Shown piece by piece: positions 44,443 through 53,418 of a DNA stretch of 64,000 nucleotides. Source of the DNA: Chitinophagaceae bacterium (lineage in GTDB: Bacteria > Bacteroidota > Bacteroidia > Chitinophagales > UBA10324). Within the stretch, counting starts at the first letter, position 1. Each line of letters begins with the position of its first letter. The translations under genes and the position numbers were made by a program. The notes beneath the pieces are model-generated. The model had not been told where the DNA came from, ran no database searches, and saw only the letters and a program-made list of their open reading frames with translations. The stretch is from the NCBI GenBank assembly GCA_016717285.1, contig JADKFU010000005.1:852501-916500 (forward strand). The letters are read 5' to 3'.

Positions 44443-46359
44443 TTAAAGCCCCGTAACGGTAAATTCTGTTCTCCTGTTCACTGATTTTCCCGTTTCCGTA
44501 TCATTATTTTGAAGTGGTTTTGTTTCGCCATAACCTTTGTATGTCAATCGTGATGCTATGATGCCGTTTACTACCAAATAATCATAAACGGTTTTTGCAC
44601 GATTTTCAGAAAGTAATTGATTGTAAGCTGCTGTACCCTGGTTGTCTGTGTGGCCGCTGATTTGAATCTTAAGTGTTGAATTTTGTTGAAGCAGATCAGT
44701 TAATTTATTCAACTCAGCTTTCGACTCATCTTTGAGTAGGTAAGAGTCACTTTCAAAAAAAATATTTTTCAAGACAACTGTACTGCCTGTTTTTATTGCC
44801 TGTAATTGAATATTGAGCTGAAATGGTTCTTCTTTTATAAAGTCCTTCAGTGAAAAATTTTCGGAATAAAATAAATATCCTTTTGCTGAAACATTCATTG
44901 CATAGTTTTTCCCGGTAGGGATGCTCACTAAATAATTTCCTGATTGGCTATCTGCTGTCGCTTCTCCTGAAATAATTCCAGTCTCCAGATCAATTAACTG
45001 AAGTTCTGCCGCTAAAGGTGTCCCATCTGCTGCATCAGTTACAATGCCCCGGACATAAGTAACCAGTTTTGGGCGGGCTTCGTTGTAGAGATCAAAATAA
45101 TAAAGATCCATATCACGATTCAATTTAAACCGATCTGAGGCGAAGTAAGCATGTTTACCGTCTAATGAAACAATAAGACTGTTTTCATCATTTTTTGTAT
45201 TGATCGGATATCCGATATTGACAGCCCTGCTCCAGCTTCCGTCTTCTTTTTTGCGCGAATAGAATATATCATCCTTCCCAATGCCCGGATGTCCCGGTGA
45301 TGAAAAATAGAGTGTCATCCCATCTGAGTGAAAAAAGGGCGTCTTTTCATCCAGAGGGGTGTTAATTGAATCGCCTGCATTAACCGGATTGCTCCATTTT
45401 CCATTTTTGTCTTTGGTTGAAATCCAGATATCGCTTCCTCCTTTGCCGCCGGTGCGCGTGCTCGTAAAAAATAATATTTTGCCATCAGCCGAAATACTTG
45501 GTTGTGTTTCCCAGGCATTGGTGCAAACAGGTGCCCCCACATTTCTGGGTTCGCTCCATTGAACGCCTTTTTTTTGAGTGAAATAGATGTCGCAACTTCC
45601 ATATCCATTGGGTTTATCGCAGACTACAAAATAAATAATGCTTCCATCAGGAGTCATGCTTTGGGCACCTTCATTATAAGCCGAATTTATGCCATTCAGT
45701 GGTTGGGTATTGCTCCATATTGTATTCTTTTGCACGCTCTGAAAAAAATCTTCATTTGCATTTCTTCCATTTCCGATTCTTCTTGTAAATACAATCGTTT
45801 TTTCATCGCCGGTTAAAGATGGCAGATATTCCGGGGCATCAGTATTCACAGCGTCACCTAAACTTTTAGGATCGAATGGGACAGGATGCTTAACGGCAAA
45901 TGCAGCAAACTTTGAGTTTGCAATAAATTGTTCTGCCTGTAATTTTCTTTGTCTGGAAATATCAGAAAAGGTCAGAAACTTCTCACTCGCTATTATGCAG
46001 TCGTCATAATTATCCAAATTCCAGTTGCATTCAGCAAGGAAGTAGTAAGCTTTGGAGGAATAATCGGGGCCAAGCAAAACTGTCTTTTCAAGCGCAAGTT
46101 TCCCCTTCTCAAAGTCACCTTCTTCTTTATATAATTCACCAAGCAATAGCCATCCATCAATAAAATCAGCATCAATTTCGGTTAGATCCTGAAGTTGCTT
46201 CATTGCGCCTGAATAATTTTCAGTCATTATAAATCTTGTAGCATCATTGTAAGACTGGACTGTCTTCTTGGGAGCAGTTTTAAGAGTAGTATAATGTTGA
46301 GCCCGTACGGCATATTGAGACAGCAAAAAAGTCAATAAAAGGAAAATCAATTTTTTCAT
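44443..46359 (-). CDS. Second PorE-like OmpA-family protein (TPR, PD40, CRD, OmpA)
   Basis: The 638-residue protein has the same domain order as the protein at 22604: TPR helices (about residues 30-150), PD40 propeller blades (SADGKILFFTSTRTGGKGGS and similar, about 165-410), a carboxypeptidase-regulatory-like domain (about 425-505) and OmpA (ISGHTDNQGTAAYNQLLSEN, near residue 573). Unlike the first it has an ordinary signal peptide (ending AVRAQ) and no lipobox Cys, so it would rely on the OmpA domain for anchoring. It may be a T9SS accessory protein or an unrelated envelope scaffold. Confidence 0.88.
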   Translation of the reverse strand: MKKLIFLLLTFLLSQYAVRAQHYTTLKTAPKKTVQSYNDATRFIMTENYSGAMKQLQDLTEIDADFIDGWLLLGELYKEEGDFEKGKLALEKTVLLGPDYSSKAYYFLAECNWNLDNYDDCIIASEKFLTFSDISRQRKLQAEQFIANSKFAAFAVKHPVPFDPKSLGDAVNTDAPEYLPSLTGDEKTIVFTRRIGNGRNANEDFFQSVQKNTIWSNTQPLNGINSAYNEGAQSMTPDGSIIYFVVCDKPNGYGSCDIYFTQKKGVQWSEPRNVGAPVCTNAWETQPSISADGKILFFTSTRTGGKGGSDIWISTKDKNGKWSNPVNAGDSINTPLDEKTPFFHSDGMTLYFSSPGHPGIGKDDIFYSRKKEDGSWSRAVNIGYPINTKNDENSLIVSLDGKHAYFASDRFKLNRDMDLYYFDLYNEARPKLVTYVRGIVTDAADGTPLAAELQLIDLETGIISGEATADSQSGNYLVSIPTGKNYAMNVSAKGYLFYSENFSLKDFIKEEPFQLNIQLQAIKTGSTVVLKNIFFESDSYLLKDESKAELNKLTDLLQQNSTLKIQISGHTDNQGTAAYNQLLSENRAKTVYDYLVVNGIIASRLTYKGYGETKPLQNNDTETGKSVNRRTEFTVTGL

Positions 46360-46405
46360 GCAATGATGAACGAATTCTTTTAACGGTTATTTACAGGAGA
46401 TGTAT

Positions 46406-47032
46406 TTACGGAATATCCATGTACTTATGAATTTGCAGGGAAATATTCCATTCAGGATGTTGTTTAATGTATTCAACTATCAATGGCATCATTTCTTTCT
46501 CTTTGCTCCATTCAGGTTGAAGATACCGCTGGCAAGTTGCATTCATTTCAGCGCCATACGTTTCTGCCCATTGGAAATCACTTTTGTTGTATACAATTAT
46601 TTTCAGCTCGTTTGCAAGCGGTAAAATTTCAGGAAGTGGTGACTTAAATTTTTTGGGAGAAAGACAGATCCAATCCCAAAAACCTGTTAGCGGATAAGTT
46701 CCGGAAGTCTCAAGATGTGTTTTTTTATTTAACAAGTGAAGTGATTCTGTAAGCGCTGTAAGGTTGTACAACAAAGGTTCTCCGCCGGTTACTACACAAA
46801 TGTTGGAAGGACACCGAACAACGGATGCAGCGATTTCGTCAACACTCATTACAGGGTGCTTTGATGCATCCCATGAATCTTTAACATCGCACCACACACA
46901 TCCCACATCGCATCCAGCCAGTCGTATAAAACTGGCCGCTTTCCCCTGGTGAAAACCCTCGCCCTGGATGGTATAAAAATGCTCCATGACTGGAAGCAGA
47001 GATGGAGCGGGATACAGGGACGACGTAGTCAT
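46406..47032 (-). CDS. queE: 7-carboxy-7-deazaguanine synthase
   Basis: QueE is the radical SAM enzyme that contracts the ring of carboxytetrahydropterin to make CDG in the queuosine/7-deazaguanine pathway. The 208-residue protein has YTIQGEGFHQGKAASFIRL, then CDVGCVWC (CxxxCxxC cluster motif, about residues 40-47) and DSWD. VVTGGEPLL follows, which binds SAM. The length and the GEG motif fit QueE rather than other activases. Other queuosine genes are not in the window. Confidence 0.93.
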   Translation of the reverse strand: MTTSSLYPAPSLLPVMEHFYTIQGEGFHQGKAASFIRLAGCDVGCVWCDVKDSWDASKHPVMSVDEIAASVVRCPSNICVVTGGEPLLYNLTALTESLHLLNKKTHLETSGTYPLTGFWDWICLSPKKFKSPLPEILPLANELKIIVYNKSDFQWAETYGAEMNATCQRYLQPEWSKEKEMMPLIVEYIKQHPEWNISLQIHKYMDIP

Positions 47033-47127
47033 TTATGTTCTGATGGTTGTAAAATAGCTGATCCGCAATGTGATGCTAACTCTCAATAGTAAATGAATGT
47101 GCAAATTGGGATTGATGAGTGAATATC

Positions 47128-48006
47128 TTATTGATATTTTGACTTTACTGCGTTTAAAGTATTCATCATCAATGCAGCAATTGTAAGCGGACCGACGCCA
47201 CCAGGTACCGGAGTGATGTAACTGCACTTTGATGCAGCATTATCAAAATCAACATCACCTTTTAACCGGAATCCGGATTTTTTTGAAGGATCCTCCACAC
47301 GGTTTATTCCTACATCAATTACAACTGCACCCTCTTTTATCCATTCAGCTTTGATGAAATCAGGGCGTCCGATTGCAGCAATTAAAATATCAGCTCCGAT
47401 GCAAATTTCAGGAAGGTTTTTTGTTTTGCTGTGAGCAATCGTCACTGTGCAATTTCCGGGATTGTTATTCCTCGAAAGCAAAATGCTGATGGGTGTGCCA
47501 ACAATATTACTTCTTCCAACTACCACGCAATTTTTCCCTGCGGTTTCGATCTTGTATCGCTCCAGTAGAAGTAGGATTCCATAAGGCGTTGCCGGCAGAT
47601 GAGCTGGTAATCCTTTCACCATTCTTCCAATGTTAACCGGATGAAATCCATCCACATCCTTTTCCGGAGAAATTGCTTCGGTTATTATTTCTTCATTCAC
47701 ATGCGATGGAAGTGGTAGCTGCACTAAAATTCCGTCCACGTCAGGGTCCTGGTTCAGTTGTTGAACTGAACTCACCAATTCGTTTTCAGTAATATCAGGG
47801 TTGAATTGCAGCAAGGTTGATTTGAATCCTACTCTTTCGCAGGCCTTTATTTTTGAATTTACATAAGATTGACTGGCCGCATTACTTCCTACAAGTACTG
47901 CTGCAAGATGTGGTGTCTTTTTACCTGATGTTTTCAGTTGTTGAACCTCTGAGGCAATTTCTTCCTGAAGCTTAATCGAAAGTTGCTTTCCGTCGAGTAA
48001 CTGCAT
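47128..48006 (-). CDS. folD: Methylenetetrahydrofolate dehydrogenase/cyclohydrolase
   Basis: FolD is a bifunctional enzyme of one-carbon metabolism (5,10-methylene-THF to 10-formyl-THF, NADP-dependent). The 292-residue protein has SYVNSKIKACERVG (about residues 48-61, with the catalytic Lys), VQLPLPSHVNEE, KDVDGFHPVNIGRM, VVGRSNIVGTPIS in the Rossmann part, and TPVPGGVGPLTIAAL near the end. All key residues are present. It is between queE and lepA on the same strand. Confidence 0.96.
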   Translation of the reverse strand: MQLLDGKQLSIKLQEEIASEVQQLKTSGKKTPHLAAVLVGSNAASQSYVNSKIKACERVGFKSTLLQFNPDITENELVSSVQQLNQDPDVDGILVQLPLPSHVNEEIITEAISPEKDVDGFHPVNIGRMVKGLPAHLPATPYGILLLLERYKIETAGKNCVVVGRSNIVGTPISILLSRNNNPGNCTVTIAHSKTKNLPEICIGADILIAAIGRPDFIKAEWIKEGAVVIDVGINRVEDPSKKSGFRLKGDVDFDNAASKCSYITPVPGGVGPLTIAALMMNTLNAVKSKYQ

Positions 48007-48079
48007 ACAATGAATTATTAATTAGCGATAACAGTTGCCATACATTAATTGTAACGTGATATTAGCTGAAACATAGTGA

Positions 48080-49870
48080 TCAATCTTCAAGTTTTAATAC
48101 CGCTAAAAATGCGGACTGAGGCACTTCTACATTACCAATCTGACGCATGCGTTTCTTGCCTTTCTTTTGCTTTTCAAGAAGTTTTCTTTTCCTGCTGATA
48201 TCACCTCCATAACATTTAGCAATTACATCTTTGCGCAAAGCAGAAATGGTTTCACGTGCTATAATTTTTTGACCAATAGCTGCCTGAATCGCAATTACAA
48301 ATTGTTGCCTTGGAAGCAGTTCCTTCAATTTTTCGCAAATCCTTCTGCCAAAATCGTAAGCACGATCCTTATGAATAAGTGCAGAAAGGGCATCTACATT
48401 TTCACTGTTCAGCTTGATGTCCAATTTAACAAGATCGCCTGGACGATATCCGATAGGATGGTAATCGAATGAAGCGTATCCTTTAGAAATAGACTTGAGC
48501 TTATCATAAAAATCAAATACGATTTCTGCCAGCGGCATTTCAAAAGTAACTTCCACACGGGAAGGAGTAAGGTAGGATTGATTTTTTAACATGCCTCTTT
48601 TACCAATGCATAGTGACATAATTGAACCAAGATATTCTGGTTTTGTAATCACTTGTGCTTTGATATATGGCTCTTCCACACGTTCCAGTTTAGTCGGATC
48701 TTCAAGATCACTGGGATTATTTACAATCTTCATATTACCATCCGTGGTGTATGAATGGTAGGAAACGTTGGGCACTGTGGTGATCACCGGCATATCAAAT
48801 TCCCTGTCAAGCCGTTCCTGGATGATTTCGAGGTGAAGCATCCCAAGAAATCCGCAACGAAATCCAAATCCTAATGCCAATGAAGACTCAGGTTCAAAAG
48901 TCAAAGAGGCATCATTCAAACGGAGTTTTTCCATTGAATCGCGCAATTCTTCGTAGTCATCCGTATCCACCGGATACACCCCTGCAAACACCATGGGTTT
49001 AACTTCTTCAAAACCATGAATGGAGTCTTTGCAGGGATTATTTTTTAGTGTGAGCGTGTCGCCGACTTTCACTTCGCTGGCGTCTTTTATACCGGTAATG
49101 ATGTAACCTACATCGCCGGTTTTAACGATCTCTCGTGGTGAACGCTCCAATAGTAAAACACCGATTTCTTCCGCCACATATTCACTTCCGGCATTGAAAA
49201 ATTTTACCTGGTCATTCTTTCTAAGTTCTCCGCTAAAAATCCGGTAGTAAACAATAACACCACGGTACGAATTAAAGACAGAATCGAATACCAATGCCTG
49301 CAGTGGCGCTTTTGGATCGCCACTTGGAGCAGGTATGCGATGTACAATGTTTTCCAGCACTTCGTCTATTCCTAACCCTGTTTTTCCACTGGCAAGTAAA
49401 ATATCTTCTCGTTTGCAACCAATAAGATCCACGATCTGATCACACGTTTCTTCAATCATGGCGCCATCCATATCAATTTTGTTGACAATCGGAATGATTT
49501 CGAGATTGCTGTCTATTGCCAGGTAAAGATTCGAAATAGTTTGTGCCTGAATTCCCTGTGACGCGTCTACTAACAATAATGCACCTTCGCAGGAAGCTAT
49601 TGCCCTCGACACTTCATAACTAAAATCCACATGTCCTGGTGTGTCAATAAGGTTTAGTACATATTTTTCACCCTTCAGCTCATACAACATTTGAATGGCG
49701 TGACTCTTTATGGTAATACCTTTCTCTCTCTCAAGATCCATGTCGTCCAGCACCTGGTTCATCATCTGCCGTTCTGTAATCGTCTTGGTCTTTTCCAATA
49801 ATCTGTCAGCCATAGTGCTTTTTCCATGGTCAATATGTGCTATGATGCAGAAGTTCCGAATGTTTTTCAC
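48080..49870 (-). CDS. lepA: Elongation factor 4
   Basis: LepA/EF4 is a ribosomal GTPase of 596 residues. G motifs are visible: AHIDHGKSTMADRLL (G1), DTPGHVDFSYEV (G3) and NKIDMDGA (G4). The family-specific C-terminal domain ends with KGKKRMRQIGNVEVPQSAFLAVL, and the conserved RPTELLK-like region has the form LTPSRVEVTFEMPLAEI. The start is GTG 49870, which gives the standard MKNIRNFCIIAHIDHGKS; a TATCTTTG element lies only five bases upstream, so the message may have almost no leader. Confidence 0.97.
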   Translation of the reverse strand: MKNIRNFCIIAHIDHGKSTMADRLLEKTKTITERQMMNQVLDDMDLEREKGITIKSHAIQMLYELKGEKYVLNLIDTPGHVDFSYEVSRAIASCEGALLLVDASQGIQAQTISNLYLAIDSNLEIIPIVNKIDMDGAMIEETCDQIVDLIGCKREDILLASGKTGLGIDEVLENIVHRIPAPSGDPKAPLQALVFDSVFNSYRGVIVYYRIFSGELRKNDQVKFFNAGSEYVAEEIGVLLLERSPREIVKTGDVGYIITGIKDASEVKVGDTLTLKNNPCKDSIHGFEEVKPMVFAGVYPVDTDDYEELRDSMEKLRLNDASLTFEPESSLALGFGFRCGFLGMLHLEIIQERLDREFDMPVITTVPNVSYHSYTTDGNMKIVNNPSDLEDPTKLERVEEPYIKAQVITKPEYLGSIMSLCIGKRGMLKNQSYLTPSRVEVTFEMPLAEIVFDFYDKLKSISKGYASFDYHPIGYRPGDLVKLDIKLNSENVDALSALIHKDRAYDFGRRICEKLKELLPRQQFVIAIQAAIGQKIIARETISALRKDVIAKCYGGDISRKRKLLEKQKKGKKRMRQIGNVEVPQSAFLAVLKLED

Positions 49871-49875
49871 GGCGC

Positions 49876-49883
49876 CAAAGATA
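49876..49883 (-). promoter_or_regulatory. TAnnTTTG promoter element directly before lepA
   Basis: The minus strand reads TATCTTTG, ending five bases before the GTG start. If used as a -7 element, transcription would begin at or next to the start codon. Confidence 0.5.
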
Positions 49884-50132
49884 GCTTTTGAATTCGGGAT
49901 GCGGAAAGAAGAGTTTTGTGACGTGGGTTACAATTTACAAGTTAAAGGCCTTCCAACTTCGACTAATCGGAATCTTTTCCCTAACCTAATTTTCGGAGAG
50001 GACGTGAAAATCATATAAATTATTTAATCCAGATGATAAAATTAAATCAGCTACCTGGAAAGATCAGATGTAATTTGCAGCTACAGAATTTCAATTTTTG
50101 GCCAGTTGGAACTAATCCGTTATTTTTTCACC

Positions 50133-51257
50133 ATGAATACAGCCAGACTTCCCAGAATTGCATTGTATGTACTTGCTCTACTGTTCCTTGTGCTTTCATT
50201 TGTTATTTTAAATGAACTGAGCTTTTATCTTATTCCTGCAACGTTTGCAGCATTATTAGCTATGCTGATGTTGCCACTTAACAGGTTGTTGGAGAAATGG
50301 CGGTTCCCCCGAGTGCTTGCAATTGTAATTTCCTTATTGGTGATCTTGGTGATTCTGGGAGGAATAATTACACTGATTTCAGTGCAGGTTGTGAACTTCA
50401 TGAAAGACTTACCCACCATTGAACAGCAACTCAGGGATAAGTTCACCGATTTTCAGGCTTTTGTGCAACAGGTTTCTGGCTTCACGGTAGAAAACCAGAT
50501 GGAATTTATTGATAAAGAAACCACCAACATATTATCGACTGCTGATAAATGGGGCACCGGTATATTATTGTCAACCGGAGGCACACTGGCCGCCTTTGGA
50601 ATCATGATTTTACATTTTATTTTATTCCTTTTGTACCGTCAACGCATTAAAGGATTTTTCCTGGGACTTATTGATAAAGGTCACCATGACAAAGCAGCTC
50701 AAGTGATAGAGGAAATCACCAAAGTAACCAGACAATATCTTACAGGTGTAGTGATTGTTATGGCCATCATGTCTGTACTTAACTCAGTTGGACTTTTGCT
50801 TTTGGGAATTCAGAATGCTATTTTCTTTGGAGTGCTGGCCGCCATTTTAAATATCATTCCTTACATAGGCGTATGGATTGGGGCAGGTCTTCCGATCATA
50901 CTGGCATTGATAACAAAAGAAAGTTTCTTTTATCCTATTGGTGTGTTGGGAGTGTTCCTTTTTAATCAGTTTATAGACAATAATTTCCTTACCCCGCGCA
51001 TTACGGGCTCGCAGGTAAAAATCAATGCACTTGCTACAGTGGGTGTTATTCTGATTGGAAATTTGGTTTGGGGAGTTGCCGGTATGATACTTTTTATTCC
51101 GCTACTCGGAATTGCAAAAATTGTTTTCGATAATGTAGATCAATTGAAACCATTCGGTTTTCTTATAGGAGAGGATGAGACACCGAAACGATCTGTGCTT
51201 GCTAAAAAAATGCGGCTTGAAATGCGAAAGAGTAATGATAGGAAAGAGGCAAAATGA
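50133..51257 (+). CDS. AI-2E family transporter
   Basis: The 374-residue membrane protein has about eight helices and matches the AI-2E/PerM family, with the motif LNIIPYIGVWIGAGLP (about residues 246-261) and FLFNQFIDNNFLTPRITGSQVKINAL (split by family alignments as NNFLTPRI...). Members export autoinducer-2 or act as Na+/H+ exchangers; the substrate here cannot be told. ATG 50133 is chosen over TTG 50106, because it leads into the first helix directly. It is convergent with the unknown gene on its right, 12 bases away, with the palindrome ACTGAATTCAGT between. Confidence 0.9.
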   Translation: MNTARLPRIALYVLALLFLVLSFVILNELSFYLIPATFAALLAMLMLPLNRLLEKWRFPRVLAIVISLLVILVILGGIITLISVQVVNFMKDLPTIEQQLRDKFTDFQAFVQQVSGFTVENQMEFIDKETTNILSTADKWGTGILLSTGGTLAAFGIMILHFILFLLYRQRIKGFFLGLIDKGHHDKAAQVIEEITKVTRQYLTGVVIVMAIMSVLNSVGLLLLGIQNAIFFGVLAAILNIIPYIGVWIGAGLPIILALITKESFFYPIGVLGVFLFNQFIDNNFLTPRITGSQVKINALATVGVILIGNLVWGVAGMILFIPLLGIAKIVFDNVDQLKPFGFLIGEDETPKRSVLAKKMRLEMRKSNDRKEAK

Positions 51258-51269
51258 TTTCCACTGAAT

Positions 51270-51812
51270 TCAGTCCTGTTTTCCCTTCTCACCAATAAAC
51301 TGATGTTCTTTATTTCTGAACAGGACATTAAAAGTGGTAAGCGTTCCGTAGATGCGGGTAATATATTGTTGAAGGTTCACCTTTTCCTCGTCAGTGAGTT
51401 TTGAATGGCTATTGATATTTTGTTCCAGCACCCGCAACCGGTCTCTCAACATCACAATCTTATGAAAGAATGCCTCAATCGGAATTTCTTTGGATTGCAG
51501 TTTAGCATCAACAGGTTTTAGAATCATGGATCCTCCGATCCAGCGCTCACCAAGGGGAACAACTTCCTGAATATCAGCCCATTTTTTCAGTATGCCCAAC
51601 AATGATTTTTCAACTTCGGAGAGGGTTTCTATTTCTGATGAAATCTCAACCGCATCAATTATTTCCAATTGTTCGTCGAATTGATTCACCTCGTGCTGAC
51701 CTGCTTCCATGAATGTGATGAGGTAAGTAGTCAGACGAACGCCTGTAACAACACCTAATCCAAACTTCGGATGTTGAACTCTTGAACCTATGCCTACCGT
51801 TTTTTCAGACAT
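51270..51812 (-). CDS. Conserved protein of unknown function with a Tudor-like N-terminus
   Basis: The 180-residue protein begins GSRVQHPKFGLGVVTGVR, like the Tudor-type module found at the C-terminus of UvrD/PcrA helicases (V-x-H-x-x-F-G-x-G), which binds RNA polymerase in those proteins. A linker and a long helical region (about 95-170) follow. I do not know a described function for this combination. It follows proS on the same strand by 12 bases and is probably co-transcribed with it. Confidence 0.75.
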   Translation of the reverse strand: MSEKTVGIGSRVQHPKFGLGVVTGVRLTTYLITFMEAGQHEVNQFDEQLEIIDAVEISSEIETLSEVEKSLLGILKKWADIQEVVPLGERWIGGSMILKPVDAKLQSKEIPIEAFFHKIVMLRDRLRVLEQNINSHSKLTDEEKVNLQQYITRIYGTLTTFNVLFRNKEHQFIGEKGKQD

Positions 51813-51824
51813 AAAAAAATAAGT

Positions 51825-53300
51825 TTAATAAGCACGGGCAAAAAGCACCCTTTGTGTTGATGGCTTTCCTGAATAGATGCATGTACCTTCCTCAGATGGA
51901 TTATTCAAGGGGATACATCTTATGGTTGCTTTCGTTTCATCCTTTATTTTATTTTCCGTCTCCGAAGTGCCATCCCAATGAGCTGAAATAAAACCACCTT
52001 TTTCATCAAGTGTATATTTAAACTCCTCGAAAGAATTCACGCGGGTGATCATTGCATTTCGGAAAGCAAGCGCCTTGTCATAAATATTTTGCTGAATTTC
52101 ATCAAGCAATTTCAATATCGTTTCACTTAATCCTTCCATACTGACTGTGGACTTAGCGAATGTATCTCTGCGCGCAATTTCCACTGTTCCGTTTTCTAAA
52201 TCGCGTGGGCCAATGGCAATACGTACGGGAACACCCTTCAATTCATATTCAGCAAACTTCCATCCTGGTTTTTGTTTATCATCATTATCGTACTTTACAC
52301 TTACGCCTTTTGATTGAAGTGATTGTTTTATTGAAAAAACTTTTTCATCGATCAGTTGTAACTGCTCTGCAGTTTTCACAATAGGAACAATAACCACTTG
52401 TATAGGAGCCATTTTTGGAGGTAACACCAAACCTTTATCATCAGAATGTGCCATGATAAGTGTTCCGATCAGTCTTGTAGAAACGCCCCAAGACGTTGCC
52501 CAAACGAATTCGGATTGGTTTTCATTATTGGTGAATGTTACATCGAATGCTTTGGCGAAATTTTGTCCAAGAAAATGTGACGTACCTGCCTGTATTGCTT
52601 TGCCATCCTGAACAAGCGCTTCAATGCAGAAGGTTTCTTCCGCACCTGCAAAACGTTCGTTAGCGGTCTTTACACCTTTAATCACAGGCAATGCCATCCA
52701 ATCTTCAGCAAATGATGCATAGACATCAAGCATAGTGCGTGATTCAGCCAGGGCTTCTTCGCTGGTAGCATGTGCAGTGTGTCCTTCCTGCCAGAGAAAT
52801 TCGGTTGTCCGAAGAAATAAGCGCGTGCGCATTTCCCAACGAACAACATTCGCCCATTGATTGATCAGCAATGGAAGATCCCGGTAAGATTTAATCCATC
52901 CTTTATATGCATTCCAGATGATGGTTTCTGAAGTAGGTCTTACAATCAACTCTTCTTCCAATTTGGCATCAGGATCTACAATTACTCCTTTCCCGTTTGG
53001 ATCATTCATTAACCTGTAATGGGTTACCACAGCACACTCTTTTGCAAATCCTTCAATGTGAGCGGCTTCTTTAGCAAGAAAACTTTTCGGAATAAATAAT
53101 GGAAAATAAGCATTTTGGTGACCGGTTTCTTTGAACATCCGATCCAATACCGATTGCATCATTTCCCAAATTGCATAACCGTAGGGTTTGATCACCATAC
53201 ATCCGCGTACTGCAGAATAATCAGCTAATCCTCCCTTTATCACAAGGTCGTTGTACCACTGGGAATAGTCGTCCTTTCTGTTTGTTATTTCCTTACTCAT
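51825..53300 (-). CDS. proS: Proline--tRNA ligase (archaeal/eukaryotic-type, no editing insert)
   Basis: This class II aminoacyl-tRNA synthetase of 491 residues charges tRNA-Pro. Motif 2 and 3 regions are seen (VRPTSETIIWNAYKGW; SWGVSTRLIGTLIMAHSD, about residues 268-285). It lacks the editing insertion of the E. coli enzyme, ends with a zinc-domain-like region and the C-terminal Tyr (FARAY), and belongs to the ProS type 3 group used throughout Bacteroidota. It starts at 53300, opposite the Tyr/Gly-rich lipoprotein promoter. Confidence 0.96.
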   Translation of the reverse strand: MSKEITNRKDDYSQWYNDLVIKGGLADYSAVRGCMVIKPYGYAIWEMMQSVLDRMFKETGHQNAYFPLFIPKSFLAKEAAHIEGFAKECAVVTHYRLMNDPNGKGVIVDPDAKLEEELIVRPTSETIIWNAYKGWIKSYRDLPLLINQWANVVRWEMRTRLFLRTTEFLWQEGHTAHATSEEALAESRTMLDVYASFAEDWMALPVIKGVKTANERFAGAEETFCIEALVQDGKAIQAGTSHFLGQNFAKAFDVTFTNNENQSEFVWATSWGVSTRLIGTLIMAHSDDKGLVLPPKMAPIQVVIVPIVKTAEQLQLIDEKVFSIKQSLQSKGVSVKYDNDDKQKPGWKFAEYELKGVPVRIAIGPRDLENGTVEIARRDTFAKSTVSMEGLSETILKLLDEIQQNIYDKALAFRNAMITRVNSFEEFKYTLDEKGGFISAHWDGTSETENKIKDETKATIRCIPLNNPSEEGTCIYSGKPSTQRVLFARAY

Positions 53301-53312
53301 GTCGTACTTTTG
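53281..53312 (+). promoter_or_regulatory. Bacteroidota-type promoter for the Tyr/Gly-rich lipoprotein gene
   Basis: TTTG (53281-53284) and TACTTTTG (53305-53312) with a 20-base spacer match the consensus well. It overlaps the first codons of proS on the other strand and would give a leader of about 100 bases before ATG 53419. Confidence 0.6.
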
Positions 53313-53418
53313 GCATACTAGTTGGATAATGATCGGAAAAATAGCTCATTTTTTTAATACTCTTTTCCTTGTTAAACTTTTCTGGTTTACTAAAGTCACA
53401 GTTCTAAATTCAAATGAT

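Noticed and set aside
51264..51275. Perfect palindrome ACTGAATTCAGT between two convergent genes
   Set aside because: Only 12 bases without a loop; may be a bidirectional stop signal but could be chance.
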